A stretch of DNA of 64,000 nucleotides. Origin: Xanthobacter oligotrophicus (GTDB taxonomy: Bacteria; Pseudomonadota; Alphaproteobacteria; Rhizobiales; Xanthobacteraceae). The notes beneath the pieces were generated by a model. The model searched no databases and was not told the DNA's origin. It saw only the letters and a list, made by a program, of their open reading frames with translations. The stretch lies in NCBI RefSeq assembly GCF_008364685.1, contig NZ_VTTL01000006.1, forward strand, positions 278,049 to 342,048, given 5' to 3'. The translations under genes and the position numbers were made by a program. Each line of letters opens with the position of its first letter. Position 1 is the first letter of the stretch. Shown in pieces: positions 27,042 to 35,568 of the stretch.

Positions 27042-27087
27042 TGGAATTGGATTCCAATTTTAATTTTGGAACTGGATTCCAGTTTTA
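27042..27087. promoter_or_regulatory. Pair of IclR-type operators between the binding-protein and iclR genes
   Basis: Two near-identical 21-base elements start at 27,042 and 27,067; their core reads TGGAAYTGGATTCCAR. Each holds a perfect 6-1-6 inverted repeat: ATTGGA-T-TCCAAT at 27,046-27,058 and ACTGGA-T-TCCAGT at 27,071-27,083. The T/A to C/G difference between copies is matched in both arms, which supports selection for dyad symmetry. They lie in the divergent promoter region, 25 bases apart start to start, and are probably bound by the adjacent IclR protein. Confidence 0.75.
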
Positions 27088-27209
27088 TTGACCGCGGCTC
27101 CGCTCCTGTGAAAGGCTGCGCCGTCTGCCGGTGCCCGGCCGCCGCGCGCGGAAGGGGCAAAGGCGCCGGTTGCAGTCGATCGGCGCCAGACCTATCAGTG
27201 GAGGCAGCA

Positions 27210-28202
27210 ATGCCCGGTGCAATGGCCCCTTCTGCCAGGACGTCGCTGCCCTCTGGCGTGGGTGCGGATCCCACCAAAGGCGGCCGGCCGGTCACCGTGC
27301 AGAATGGACAGCGTGACGAGGCCATGGACAAGAAACTCCCGCAAAGCCCTGTCGAGAGCGATGCCGAGGCCGGCCCCAGCGGCCTTCTGGAGCGCACCCT
27401 TGCGGTGCTGGAGCTGCTGGCGGTCCATGCTCACGGCCTGCCGCTCTACGAGGTGGCCGACCATCTCCACATTCCGCGCAGCGCCACCCATCGCATCCTG
27501 ACCAGCCTTGTGGAGCATGGATACGTGCGCCAGGAGCGTCAGCTCGGCGCCTATCTGCTCACGGCCAAGTTGACCTCGCTGGCCTTCACCTTCCTCGCCG
27601 CCAGCGGCATCACCGACTTTGCCCAGCCCATTCTCGACCGTCTCGCTCACGAGTCCGGGGAGCTGGTGCGCCTCGCCATGATCGACGGTCGCGAATTGAT
27701 CTGGGTGGCGAAATCCCAAGGCTCGCCCTTCGGGCTGCGCTATGACCCGGACATGGGGCAGGTGGGTCGCCTGTCCTGCTCGGCCTCGGGCCACGCCTGG
27801 CTGTCGTGCCTGCCGGAAGAGGAGGCGATCGCTCTGGTGGAGACTCAGGGCTATGGGGCGCGTCGCGACTTCGGCCCGCGGGCACCGGAGACCCGGACCG
27901 CGCTGCTGAAATATCTGCGCGTCGCCCGCAAGCGCGGCTTCGCCGTGACCGTGCAGACCTATACGCCGTGGATGAATGCCTGTGCCGCCCCCGTGCGCAG
28001 TATCGCCACCGGCGAAGTGACGGGAACGGTGGTGATTGCCGGTCCCAATGTGCGCCTCACCGAGGCGCGCATGCTGGGGCTCGGGACGCTGCTGATGGAG
28101 GCGGCGCGCGAACTGTCCATGGCGGTGAGCGCCTCTCCCGGCCTTGCCGCGCGGCGTGGGAGTGAGCGGTCGAGTTTCTTTGCGGGACCGGGCGAAGCCT
28201 GA
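27210..28202 (+). CDS. IclR-family transcription regulator
   Basis: N-terminal winged helix (LLERTLAVLELLAVHAHGLP, IPRSATHRILTSLVEHGYV) and a C-terminal IclR effector domain (MIDGRELIWVAKSQG... TALLKYLRVARKRGFAV, AAPVRSIATGEVTGTVVI). 330 residues from the ATG at 27,210, which has GGAGG at good spacing; an internal ATG at 27,324 (MDKKLPQSPVES) gives a more typical 292 residues but has a poorly placed site. Divergent from the transport operon, which it probably controls through the operators at 27,042-27,087. Confidence 0.88.
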   Translation: MPGAMAPSARTSLPSGVGADPTKGGRPVTVQNGQRDEAMDKKLPQSPVESDAEAGPSGLLERTLAVLELLAVHAHGLPLYEVADHLHIPRSATHRILTSLVEHGYVRQERQLGAYLLTAKLTSLAFTFLAASGITDFAQPILDRLAHESGELVRLAMIDGRELIWVAKSQGSPFGLRYDPDMGQVGRLSCSASGHAWLSCLPEEEAIALVETQGYGARRDFGPRAPETRTALLKYLRVARKRGFAVTVQTYTPWMNACAAPVRSIATGEVTGTVVIAGPNVRLTEARMLGLGTLLMEAARELSMAVSASPGLAARRGSERSSFFAGPGEA

Positions 28203-28217
28203 GCGGGGAGGGGGTGC

Positions 28218-28792
28218 TCACCCCTCCGAAATCGCCTTAGCAAGAGCACGTACTTGCTTCGGTCTCTGGGCTTTTTCGGTCGCGCGGCGATGACTTTGGC
28301 CGATGAACACGTAAGCCGCCGGCACCACGTAGAGCGTGAACAGCGTGCCGATGCTCGCCGCGATCCTCGCCGGGCAGGCGTCCGAGATAGGCCATCAGCT
28401 GGTTGCGCTGCTGGGCGAGCTGCTTCTGCAGCGGCGGCAGGGTGGCCTGCGTCTGGGCAAGGTTCGACTGCTGCGACAGCACGTCGGACTGCGCCACCGC
28501 GCCCAGCTCGAACTGGCGCTGGATCAGCGTGAGCTGCTCCTGCTCCGACTTGATGATGTCGTTGGTGGCCTCGATCTGGGCGAGCGGGGAGGCATCGGCG
28601 ATGGCGGAGGTGACGACGTTGGCGGTGAGGCTGAGATAGGTCGCCTCCAGCTGGTAGCGCTGGTCGTCCGCCTGGGCCTCGATGGCTTCCACTTGCCGGC
28701 GGGTGCCGCCCCGTCCAGCGCATAGGACACGCTTACGGTCGCATTGTAGAGGTTGTAGGGGCTGCTGCTGCCGCTCTGGCCCTGCGTCGCTT
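28218..28792 (-). pseudogene. Scrambled efflux-pump remnant (outer-membrane factor plus RND C-terminus)
   Basis: On the minus strand, 28,792 to about 28,390 encodes part of a NodT/OprM-type outer-membrane factor: YNLYNATVSVSYALD, then a frameshift with loss of a few bases near 28,710, then GGTRRQVEAIEAQADDQRYQ and QIEATNDIIKSEQEQLTLIQ. This breaks off near LMAYLGRLP and is joined, in another frame, to SIGTLFTLYVVPAAYVFIGQ and a stop at 28,218, which is the C-terminus of an RND inner-membrane pump. Neither part could function. Two deletions and a frameshift are needed to explain it. Confidence 0.78.
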
Positions 28793-28946
28793 ATCTTGGA
28801 GCGTTACAGTCGGCTGTCGCCGGCCTGCAGGTGTTTCCGGAGAGGGCTGCGATGCCGCCGCAATGGGAGCCATTGCGCGCGAGGCCACACTTTCCAACGA
28901 TGTGTCATCACGTGTGATCGGCATCATACGCCCAACCTCGCCGCCG

Positions 28947-29729
28947 TCATTCCGCCCGGACCAGCCGGGAGACATAGGCGAAGCGGTCGCCCGGGTGGAT
29001 GCTGACGGAAAGAAGCGCCAGTTCGCCGGCACCCAGGAAATAGGAGCGCGTGATTTCCAGCGCATGGCCGTTCACCGGTGCCTGGAGCGCCGCGGCCATC
29101 CGCTCGGGCACGCCTGAGGCGCGCAACGTCTGCTCCACCTCGGCGATGCGGCGGCCGGCCGCTTCCTCCACCAGTTCGGAAACCGCGCCCACATGCGTTG
29201 CCATGCGGGCGCGCACGTGGTCGGCGTATTGCGCATCCACATAGACGTCGGTCCAGCAGATGGGCGGGGCCTCGGGATCCTTCCGGTCGACACGACAGTA
29301 GGAAATGCGCAGCCAGCGAGAACCCGGCTGGAGGCCGAGGCGCTTGGCCTTTTCCCGATCGGCCACCATGTCGGCGAGGGTGAGACCTTCGCGCCTGGTG
29401 TCGGCGGCGTACTGCGAGATCGCCTCGACCGAGCCGAGGGTCTGCGAGAAGCCCTGGCCTGCCCGCTGAGGCTCCGCCGCTTCCACCCGCGTGCCAAGGC
29501 TGGGGCGGCGGGAGACCATTCCGAGCTTCTGAAGTTCGTCGAGGGCGGCGCGCACGGTGGAGCGGCTGACCCCCAGGGCCAGGGCCAGGGCCGGCTCACT
29601 CGGCAGGGTTGAGCCCACCGGATGCACCCCCTGGCCGATCTCTCCAACCAGTTGGCGGGCGACCTCCGCATACCTCTTGCTCAACGCTCGGCTCTCCCTG
29701 GCAACTCGAAAATGGATAGCACGCGCCAT
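28947..29729 (-). CDS. GntR-family regulator with UTRA domain
   Basis: 260 residues: an N-terminal GntR winged helix (LPSEPALALALGVSRSTVRAALDELQKLGMV) and a C-terminal UTRA effector domain (RLGLQPGSRWLRISYCRV... ALEITRSYFLGAGELALLSV). Divergent from the lyase gene at 29,817, with three operator-like repeats between. The ATG at 29,729 would put its start codon inside the first repeat. An in-frame TTG at 29,681, preceded by GGGAGAG, gives LSKRYAEVARQL and is a credible alternative start that leaves all repeats in the leader. Confidence 0.86.
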   Translation of the reverse strand: MARAIHFRVARESRALSKRYAEVARQLVGEIGQGVHPVGSTLPSEPALALALGVSRSTVRAALDELQKLGMVSRRPSLGTRVEAAEPQRAGQGFSQTLGSVEAISQYAADTRREGLTLADMVADREKAKRLGLQPGSRWLRISYCRVDRKDPEAPPICWTDVYVDAQYADHVRARMATHVGAVSELVEEAAGRRIAEVEQTLRASGVPERMAAALQAPVNGHALEITRSYFLGAGELALLSVSIHPGDRFAYVSRLVRAE

Positions 29730-29782
29730 TGTCCGAACAAAACGCTTGATATTTGTACGGACAATGTGTTTTGTTCGTACAA
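29729..29782. promoter_or_regulatory. Three copies of a GntR-type operator, TTGTnCGnACAA
   Basis: TTGTCCGAACAA at 29,729-29,740, TTGTACGGACAA at 29,753-29,764 and TTGTTCGTACAA at 29,771-29,782. All fit the palindromic consensus TTGTnCGnACAA, with start-to-start spacings of 24 and 18 bases. They fill the divergent promoter between the GntR gene and the lyase gene, so the regulator probably represses both directions. Confidence 0.8.
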
Positions 29783-29816
29783 AATCAAATCAAGTCCCCA
29801 TGACCTGGGAGGTCAC

Positions 29817-31163
29817 ATGTCCAGCACCGTTTTCGATTCACTCCTGTTCCGCGACATGTTCGGTACCCCCGCCATGCGCGCGGTCTTCACCGACGAGGCC
29901 CTTGTCGACCGTTATCTCGAGGCGGAAGCGGCGCTGGCCCGCGCCGAGGCGAAGCTGGGGCTGATCCCCGCCGCCGCGGGAGAGAAGATCGATGCCGCCT
30001 GCCGCAGCATCGAGATCGACTTTGAACGCCTGCGCCGCGAGACCGAGATCGTCGGCTATCCCATCCTGCCGCTGGTGCACCAGCTCGCCGAGGCGGCCGG
30101 CGATGCGGGAGGCTTCGTGCACTGGGGCGCGACCACGCAGGACATCATGGACACGGCCAACGTGCTCCAGATCCGCGCCGCACTCGATCTCGTCGAAGCC
30201 GATATCAAGGCCCTGCAGGACATCCTCGCCCGCCTCGCCAAGCGGCACCGCGACACGCCCATGGCCGGCCGCACCCATCTCCAGCAGGCCCTGCCAGTCA
30301 CGTTCGGCTACAAGGTGGCGGTCTGGCTTTCCTCCATCGACCGCCACGCCGCGCGCCTTGCCGGTATCCGCGAGCGCGTGCTGTTCGGCGAGTTCTCCGG
30401 CGCGGCCGGAACCCTCGCCTCCATCGGCGAGGGCGGGCTCGATGTGCAGGCGGCCTATTGCGCGGAGCTGGGCCTCGCCCAGCCGCCCATCACCTGGCAT
30501 GTGGCGCGCGACGGCATCGCCGAGGTGATCTGCTATCTCGGCCTCGTCACCGGATCGCTCGCCAAGATCGCCACCGACGTGATGCTGATGATGGCGACCG
30601 AGTTCGGCGAGGTCTCCGAACCCTTCGTCCACGGCCGCGGCGCCTCCTCCACCATGCCGCAGAAGCGCAATCCCATCTCCTGCGAGCTGATCCTTGCCGC
30701 GGCGAAATCGGTGCGCCAGCAGGTGGCCACCGCTCTCGACGGCATGATCCACGACTTCGAGCGGGCCACCGGCCCCTGGCACCTCGAATGGATCGCAATC
30801 CCCGAGAGCTTCATCCTGACCGCATCCGCCCTGGCGAACGCCCGCTACATGCTGGACGGGCTGGTGGTCCACGAGGCGCGCATGCGCGCCAATCTCGATC
30901 TGACCGGCGGCCTGATCGTCGCGGAGGCCGTGATGATGGCCGCCGCCCCGAAGCTGGGCCGCCAGCATGCCCATGACGTTGTCTACGAAGCCTGCCGTGT
31001 CGCCATCGAAGGCGCGAAGAAGCTGGCCGATGTGCTCAAGGCGAACCCGGACGTGGTCGCCGCCCTCGGAAGCCCCGAGGCGGTCGACCATGCCTGCGAC
31101 CCGGTGAACTATCTCGGCCTCTCCGCCGAGATGACCGACCGCGTCGTGGCCGGCCGCGCCTGA
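29817..31163 (+). CDS. Fumarase/aspartase-superfamily lyase
   Basis: 448 residues from the ATG at 29,817 (GGGAGG upstream). The superfamily signature GASSTMPQKRNPISCE is clear, with TTQDIMDTANVLQ and GRTHLQQALPVTFGYK matching the other two conserved regions. Closest in style to PurB and 3-carboxymuconate cycloisomerase, but the gene pairs with a dicarboxylate symporter and a GntR regulator rather than purine or pca genes. A catabolic C-N or C-O lyase that releases fumarate is a reasonable inference. It is not PcaB itself, which is present at 3,613-4,674. Confidence 0.87.
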   Translation: MSSTVFDSLLFRDMFGTPAMRAVFTDEALVDRYLEAEAALARAEAKLGLIPAAAGEKIDAACRSIEIDFERLRRETEIVGYPILPLVHQLAEAAGDAGGFVHWGATTQDIMDTANVLQIRAALDLVEADIKALQDILARLAKRHRDTPMAGRTHLQQALPVTFGYKVAVWLSSIDRHAARLAGIRERVLFGEFSGAAGTLASIGEGGLDVQAAYCAELGLAQPPITWHVARDGIAEVICYLGLVTGSLAKIATDVMLMMATEFGEVSEPFVHGRGASSTMPQKRNPISCELILAAAKSVRQQVATALDGMIHDFERATGPWHLEWIAIPESFILTASALANARYMLDGLVVHEARMRANLDLTGGLIVAEAVMMAAAPKLGRQHAHDVVYEACRVAIEGAKKLADVLKANPDVVAALGSPEAVDHACDPVNYLGLSAEMTDRVVAGRA

Positions 31164-31231
31164 CACAACACAAAAATGCAACGGGGCCTGCCGGCGGGAG
31201 CCCGGCAGGTCATCCAGAGGGAGGATGCTCC

Positions 31232-32614
31232 ATGTCCAGCATTTCGCATTCGTCGGCCTCGCCGCCAAAGAAGAAGCCCATGTGGAAGGGGCTTGGCTTC
31301 CAGGTCGGCGTCTCCATGGTCCTCGGCGTCGTGGTCGGGCTCATCTGGCCGGAATTCGGCGCGTCGCTGAAGCTTCTCGGCGATATCTTCCTGCGTCTCA
31401 TCAAGACTGCAGTGGCCCCGCTCGTGTTCCTCACCGTCGTGGCCGGCATCGCCGCTGCGGGGGATTTCAAGCGCGTGGGCAAGGTGGGGCTCACCGCCAC
31501 CATCTATTTCGAAATCGTCTCCACCATCGCCATCGTCTATGGCCTTGCCGCGGCCTATCTCTTCAATGTCGGCCGCGGCATGGGCCATGTCGCTGCTTCC
31601 CAGCAGGCGGAAAAGGGAGCGGCGAACGCGGCGAAGCTCGCCTCCCAATCCCACACCACCTTCGACCAGTTCCTGCTCAACGTCTTCCCCGACAATTTCG
31701 TCGGCGCTTTCGCGAAGGGCGAACTGCTCCAGGTCCTGGTCATCGCCATCATCTTCGGCGCGGCATTGCTCTCGCTGAAGCCGGACAAGCGCGCGCCCAT
31801 CGAGAGCGGGCTCGCCTCCATCTCCAACGCCTTCTTCGAGTTCATCCACCTCATCATGAAGCTCGCCCCCGTGGGCACGTTCGGCGCGGTGGCCTATGCG
31901 GTGGGAGCGAACGGGACCGACGTGCTCATCGCCCTCGCCTGGCTGGTGCTGAGCTTCTACCTCACCATCATCGGCTTCATCGCCATCGTGCTCGGGGCGA
32001 TCTGCCTGATCTTCCGCATCAACCTTTTCGGGCTTCTGCGCTACATCAAGGACGAGATCATCGTGGTGCTGGGCACCGCCTCCTCGGAGAGCGTCCTGCC
32101 GAAGCTGCTGGAGAAGCTGCCCGGCTATGGCGCCTCGCGGCAGGCGGTCGGCCTGGTGATGCCCACGGGCTACGCCTTCAACCTCGACGGCACCTCCATC
32201 TACATGGGCATGGGCGTCGTGTTCCTGAGCCATGCCTACGGCATCGACATCACCTGGACGCAGCTCGGCACGCTGATGGCCATCATGCTGCTCACCTCCA
32301 AGGGCGCGGCGACGGTGTCCGGAGGCACCTTCGTGGTGTTCGCGGCCACCGTAACGGCCTCGGGCTTCATCCCCGTGGAAGGGCTGGCGCTCCTGTTCGG
32401 CGTCTACCGCTTCATGTCCATGGCGGTGGCCACCTGCAACGTGGTCGGCAACTGCGTCGCCACCATCGTCACCGCCAAGCTTTGCGGCGAGTTCGATCCC
32501 GCCAAGGCTGCCCTCGCCAACCGTGATCCGCAGGCAGCGGAACGCGCGATCGTCTCCGAGTTCGAGCTTGCGGCTCCTGCCGAGGGGGAGCGGCCGGCAA
32601 TGGCCACCACCTGA
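31232..32614 (+). CDS. Dicarboxylate/amino acid:cation symporter (DctA-like)
   Basis: 460-residue inner-membrane carrier of the DAACS family. Diagnostic motifs are GTASSESVLPKL (serine-rich hairpin), GLVMPTGYAFNLDGTSIYMG, and LLTSKGAATVSGGTFVV. Probably imports a C4-dicarboxylate or an amino-dicarboxylate that the upstream lyase cleaves. The 68-base gap after the lyase contains an 8-bp hairpin (CCTGCCGG at 31,187, CCGGCAGG at 31,202) just before a GAGGGAGG ribosome site; it may damp transcription between the two genes. Confidence 0.92.
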   Translation: MSSISHSSASPPKKKPMWKGLGFQVGVSMVLGVVVGLIWPEFGASLKLLGDIFLRLIKTAVAPLVFLTVVAGIAAAGDFKRVGKVGLTATIYFEIVSTIAIVYGLAAAYLFNVGRGMGHVAASQQAEKGAANAAKLASQSHTTFDQFLLNVFPDNFVGAFAKGELLQVLVIAIIFGAALLSLKPDKRAPIESGLASISNAFFEFIHLIMKLAPVGTFGAVAYAVGANGTDVLIALAWLVLSFYLTIIGFIAIVLGAICLIFRINLFGLLRYIKDEIIVVLGTASSESVLPKLLEKLPGYGASRQAVGLVMPTGYAFNLDGTSIYMGMGVVFLSHAYGIDITWTQLGTLMAIMLLTSKGAATVSGGTFVVFAATVTASGFIPVEGLALLFGVYRFMSMAVATCNVVGNCVATIVTAKLCGEFDPAKAALANRDPQAAERAIVSEFELAAPAEGERPAMATT

Positions 32615-32664
32615 TCCCAGCCGCGCCGCTCGGCCTCAAGCGTCGAGTTGAAGCATCACAACGC

Positions 32665-32697
32665 ACGGACGCGATGGCGAACGACCATCGCGTCCGT
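32665..32697 (+). terminator. Strong hairpin after the symporter gene
   Basis: A perfect 13-bp stem, ACGGACGCGATGG at 32,665-32,677 pairing with CCATCGCGTCCGT at 32,685-32,697, with a seven-base loop, 51 bases past the symporter stop. No T-run follows, so it may be a Rho-type or mRNA-stabilising end rather than a classical intrinsic terminator. Confidence 0.55.
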
Positions 32698-32786
32698 GGC
32701 AGACGGGCGAGCCCTGACAGAGGGGCTGCCTTTCGCCGCCAACTCGCCACCGGGCAATGGCGCTAAGTCGGCATTCAGCTTCGCGC

Positions 32787-33226
32787 CGATTCCGTTGAAA
32801 AAGTCGGCGTTGCTGCCGGGACGACGTCCCGATTCAGTCGTCCTTGTGATGGGAGGGCCGGCCGGCGATGGGTGAGCGGACGGTGATGCAGCGGGCGCTT
32901 TTTTACGCGTTCAGCCTCGAACGCCACGTTCCCGCTGGCTGCCTCGTGCGGGCTCTCCACCGGCTTGTGGACCTCGCCGGCATCCCGGCCTTCCTCGCTC
33001 GCTTTCCCAAGGTGCAGCTGCAGATCATCGCAGCGGATCGGCCCGAAACCTGATCGCCGATCGCGGCTACGACTGCGCCTCGTTCCGGGATGCCCTTGTT
33101 GCAAAGGGGAACGAGCCCTTCGCCTACGACAAGGCTCTCTGCCGGCAGCGGCACAAGGTCGAAAACCTCTTCGCCAGGCTCAAGGACTGGCGCCGCATCG
33201 CCGCGGCCCTCATCTTCTGGCTCTGA
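32787..33226 (+). mobile_element. Chimeric insertion-sequence remnant (IS1182-type start, IS5-type end)
   Basis: From 32,868 a frame MGERTVMQRALFYAFSLERH... followed by LVRALHRLVDLAGIP matches the N-terminus of IS1182-family transposases. It breaks near 33,010. A second frame then gives LIADRGYDCASFRDALVAKG, AYDKALCRQRHKVENLFARL and KDWRRIAAALIFWL, which is the C-terminal DDE part of an IS5-family (IS427-like) transposase with two internal deletions. The end-like sequence TTGAAAAAGTCGGCG at about 32,794 recurs at about 60,163 beside the other IS1182 remnant. No active transposase remains. Confidence 0.72.
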
Positions 33227-33406
33227 TGAGTGAGTTCCGAGCCTGAGCCGGTACCGGAACCGGCGCGCATCACCTCCGGATATCTCCCGTGGCCACTTTG
33301 GTGGTACGGCCGGCCACGCACTGCTCACCGCCATCTTTTATGAAGATCCGATTCCGGTCAGGACCGCAACATCCGCCCCTGGCACCCCATCCGTCTTGGC
33401 GGCGCG

Positions 33407-34768
33407 CTACCGCTCGGCGGGGATGGGAACAGGCTGCGGGGGGCTCGACGGGGTGGCGTATCGGCTCGGGGGGCGGGGGAGGCCGAGGCGGTCGCGCAGT
33501 GTACCGGGGGCGTAGGCGGTCTTGTAGAGGCCCCGTGCCTGGAGGATCGGCACCACGCCGTCGACGAAGTCCTCGAGACCGCCCGGCAGATAGGGCACCA
33601 TGACGTTGAAGCCGTCGGCGGCGCCGTCGAGGAACCAGCGCTCCAGCGTGTCGGCCACCTGCACGGGGCTGCCCACCACCACCAGGTGGCCGCGCCCGGC
33701 GGCGACGATCCGCGCCAGCTCGCGCACGGTGAGCTTTTCGTTGCGCGCGAGGCCGGTGAGGAGCTCGGTGCGGCTCTTCATGGCGTCCGACGTGCTCAGC
33801 TCGGGCAGCGGCTCATCCAGCGGCAGGCCGGACACGTCGTGCCCAAGGAAGAAGGACAGCAGCGGCAGTGCCTGCTCCATGTCCACGAGGCTCTGCAGGT
33901 GGTCGAATTTCGCCCGCGACTGCGCCTCGGTGGCGCCGAGGATGGGCAGCACGCCGGGAAACACCAGCAGGCGGGAGGCGTCGCGCCCCGCCGCGGCGGC
34001 CCGGCGCTTCACCCCGGCATAGAAGGCCTGCGCCTCGGCGCGGTCATTCTGGGCGCTGAAGACGATGTCCGCCACCTGCGCCGCCAGCGCCTGCCCCTCA
34101 TCGGAGGCGCCCGCCAGCACCAGCAGCGGATGGCCCTGCGGCGGCCGGGCGAGGGACAGGGGGCCGCGGACGGAAAAGTGCGCGCCCTCGTGGTCGAGAT
34201 AATGCAGCTTGGCCTTGTCGAAATAGACCCCGCTCGCCTTGTCGCGCACGAAGGCGTCATCGTCCCAGCTGTCCCACAGGCCCTTGGCGACGTCGATGAA
34301 TTCGGCGGCCCGGGCGTAGCGCTGGGCGTGGGGCAGGTGGCCGGCGCGGCCGAAGCTCGCGGCCACCTCCGCCGAGAGGGTGGTGACGATGTTCCACGCC
34401 GCCCGCCCGCCGCTGAGGTGGTCGAGAGAGGCGATCTGGCGGGCGAGGTTGAACGGCTCGTTGTAGGTGGTCGAGGCGGTGGCGACGAGGCCGATGTCGG
34501 TCGTCACCGCGGCGAGGGCGCTGAGCAGCGTCAGCGGCTCCAGCCGCGCCGCCGCCGAGGGCGAGGCCCCGCGCGAGGCGGTGGGTGTGTCCGGCAGGAA
34601 GAACAAGTCGAACAGCCCGCGCTCGGCGATCAGCGCGGTCTCGCGCATGAAGCCGAAATCCGCGCCGCCGGAGCGCGCATCGGGATGGCGCCAGCCGGCG
34701 AGGTGATAGCCCGCATGGAGCACGAACAGGCCCAGCCTGATCTGCCTTCTGCCCGCGTCGTGGCCCAT
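33407..34768 (-). CDS. FMN-dependent monooxygenase of the NtaA/SnaA/DszA family
   Basis: Luciferase-fold flavin monooxygenase, 453 residues, with family stretches HPDARSGGADFGFMRETALI, TASTTYNEPFNLARQIASLD, HLSGGRAAWNIVTT and ADGFNVMVPYLPGGLEDFVD. Such enzymes use reduced FMN from a partner reductase to cleave C-S or C-N bonds in sulfones, sulfonates or chelators. No reductase lies in this operon; the nearest flavin reductase is at 55,072. It is the last gene of a nine-gene operon with two SsuABC-like transporters and a TauD-like enzyme, pointing to use of an organosulfur compound. Confidence 0.88.
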   Translation of the reverse strand: MGHDAGRRQIRLGLFVLHAGYHLAGWRHPDARSGGADFGFMRETALIAERGLFDLFFLPDTPTASRGASPSAAARLEPLTLLSALAAVTTDIGLVATASTTYNEPFNLARQIASLDHLSGGRAAWNIVTTLSAEVAASFGRAGHLPHAQRYARAAEFIDVAKGLWDSWDDDAFVRDKASGVYFDKAKLHYLDHEGAHFSVRGPLSLARPPQGHPLLVLAGASDEGQALAAQVADIVFSAQNDRAEAQAFYAGVKRRAAAAGRDASRLLVFPGVLPILGATEAQSRAKFDHLQSLVDMEQALPLLSFFLGHDVSGLPLDEPLPELSTSDAMKSRTELLTGLARNEKLTVRELARIVAAGRGHLVVVGSPVQVADTLERWFLDGAADGFNVMVPYLPGGLEDFVDGVVPILQARGLYKTAYAPGTLRDRLGLPRPPSRYATPSSPPQPVPIPAER

Positions 34769-34785
34769 GGCTGCGGTCCTTTCGG

Positions 34786-35568
34786 CTATTGGCGATAGGA
34801 GGTGTCGACGGCGTCCAGCTCGCGCACGAACGCCTCCCAGTTGCGGGTGGTGTAGCTGCCGCCGGAGGCGCGCGCGTAGGTCTCGGATGCCTGCCTCAGC
34901 GCGGCTTCATCCGGCACCACCAGGGGCGCGCCGCCGGCGAGGGCGGCGATCTGGATGGCGCAGGCGCGTTCGAGGAAATAGAGCTCCTGCAGCGCCTCGC
35001 CCACGCTGCGCCCGGCGGCCAGCAGGCCGTGGTTGCGCAGGATCATCACCCGCCTGTCGCCGAGATCACGCACCAGGCGATGCTGCTCGTCGAGGTTCAG
35101 GGCGAAGCCCTCGTAGTCGTGATAGGCGATGCGGCCGTAATAGCGGGCGGCGTGCTGCGAGATCATCAGCAGGCCATCGCGCTGGGCGGAGACTGCGGCC
35201 CCGGTGGTGGTGTGGGTGTGGAGCACGGCCTTCAGGTCCGGCCGGGCCGCGTGGACCGCGCTGTGGATGACATAGCCGGCCTGGTTGTGGCCGCGGCCGG
35301 TGATGTCCAGCAGCACGGTGCCGGCAAGGTCCACCTTCACCAGGTTGGATGCCGTCACCTCCGGAAAGGTGAGGCCGAAGGCGTTGATGAGGAAGTGCTC
35401 CTCCGTGCCGGGCACGCGGGCGGAGAAGTGGGTGTAGATGTGGTCGGTCCACCCCCACCGGGCGGCGAGCCGGTAGCAGGCGGCAAGGTCGAGGCGGGCC
35501 TGCCACTCCTCCGCGCTCACCTGGTCGCGGACGGATGGGGTCCTCAAGGCTTCGACGGCAGCGGTCAT
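34786..35568 (-). CDS. Class II aldolase/adducin-family protein
   Basis: 260 residues from the ATG at 35,568. Metal-binding histidines typical of the family are visible in VLHTHTTTGAAVS and in ILRNHGLLAAG. DHIYTHFSARVPGTEEHFL matches the adducin-like group, which includes fuculose-phosphate-type aldolases and decarboxylases. It overlaps the ATPase gene by ATGA. In this operon it may process the carbon part left after C-S cleavage; substrate unknown. Confidence 0.85.
   Translation of the reverse strand: MTAAVEALRTPSVRDQVSAEEWQARLDLAACYRLAARWGWTDHIYTHFSARVPGTEEHFLINAFGLTFPEVTASNLVKVDLAGTVLLDITGRGHNQAGYVIHSAVHAARPDLKAVLHTHTTTGAAVSAQRDGLLMISQHAARYYGRIAYHDYEGFALNLDEQHRLVRDLGDRRVMILRNHGLLAAGRSVGEALQELYFLERACAIQIAALAGGAPLVVPDEAALRQASETYARASGGSYTTRNWEAFVRELDAVDTSYRQ

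Noticed and set aside
31187..31209. Terminator between lyase and symporter genes
   Set aside because: The 8-bp hairpin has no T-run and the genes are 68 bases apart in the same direction with a good ribosome site after it; attenuation or no function is as likely.
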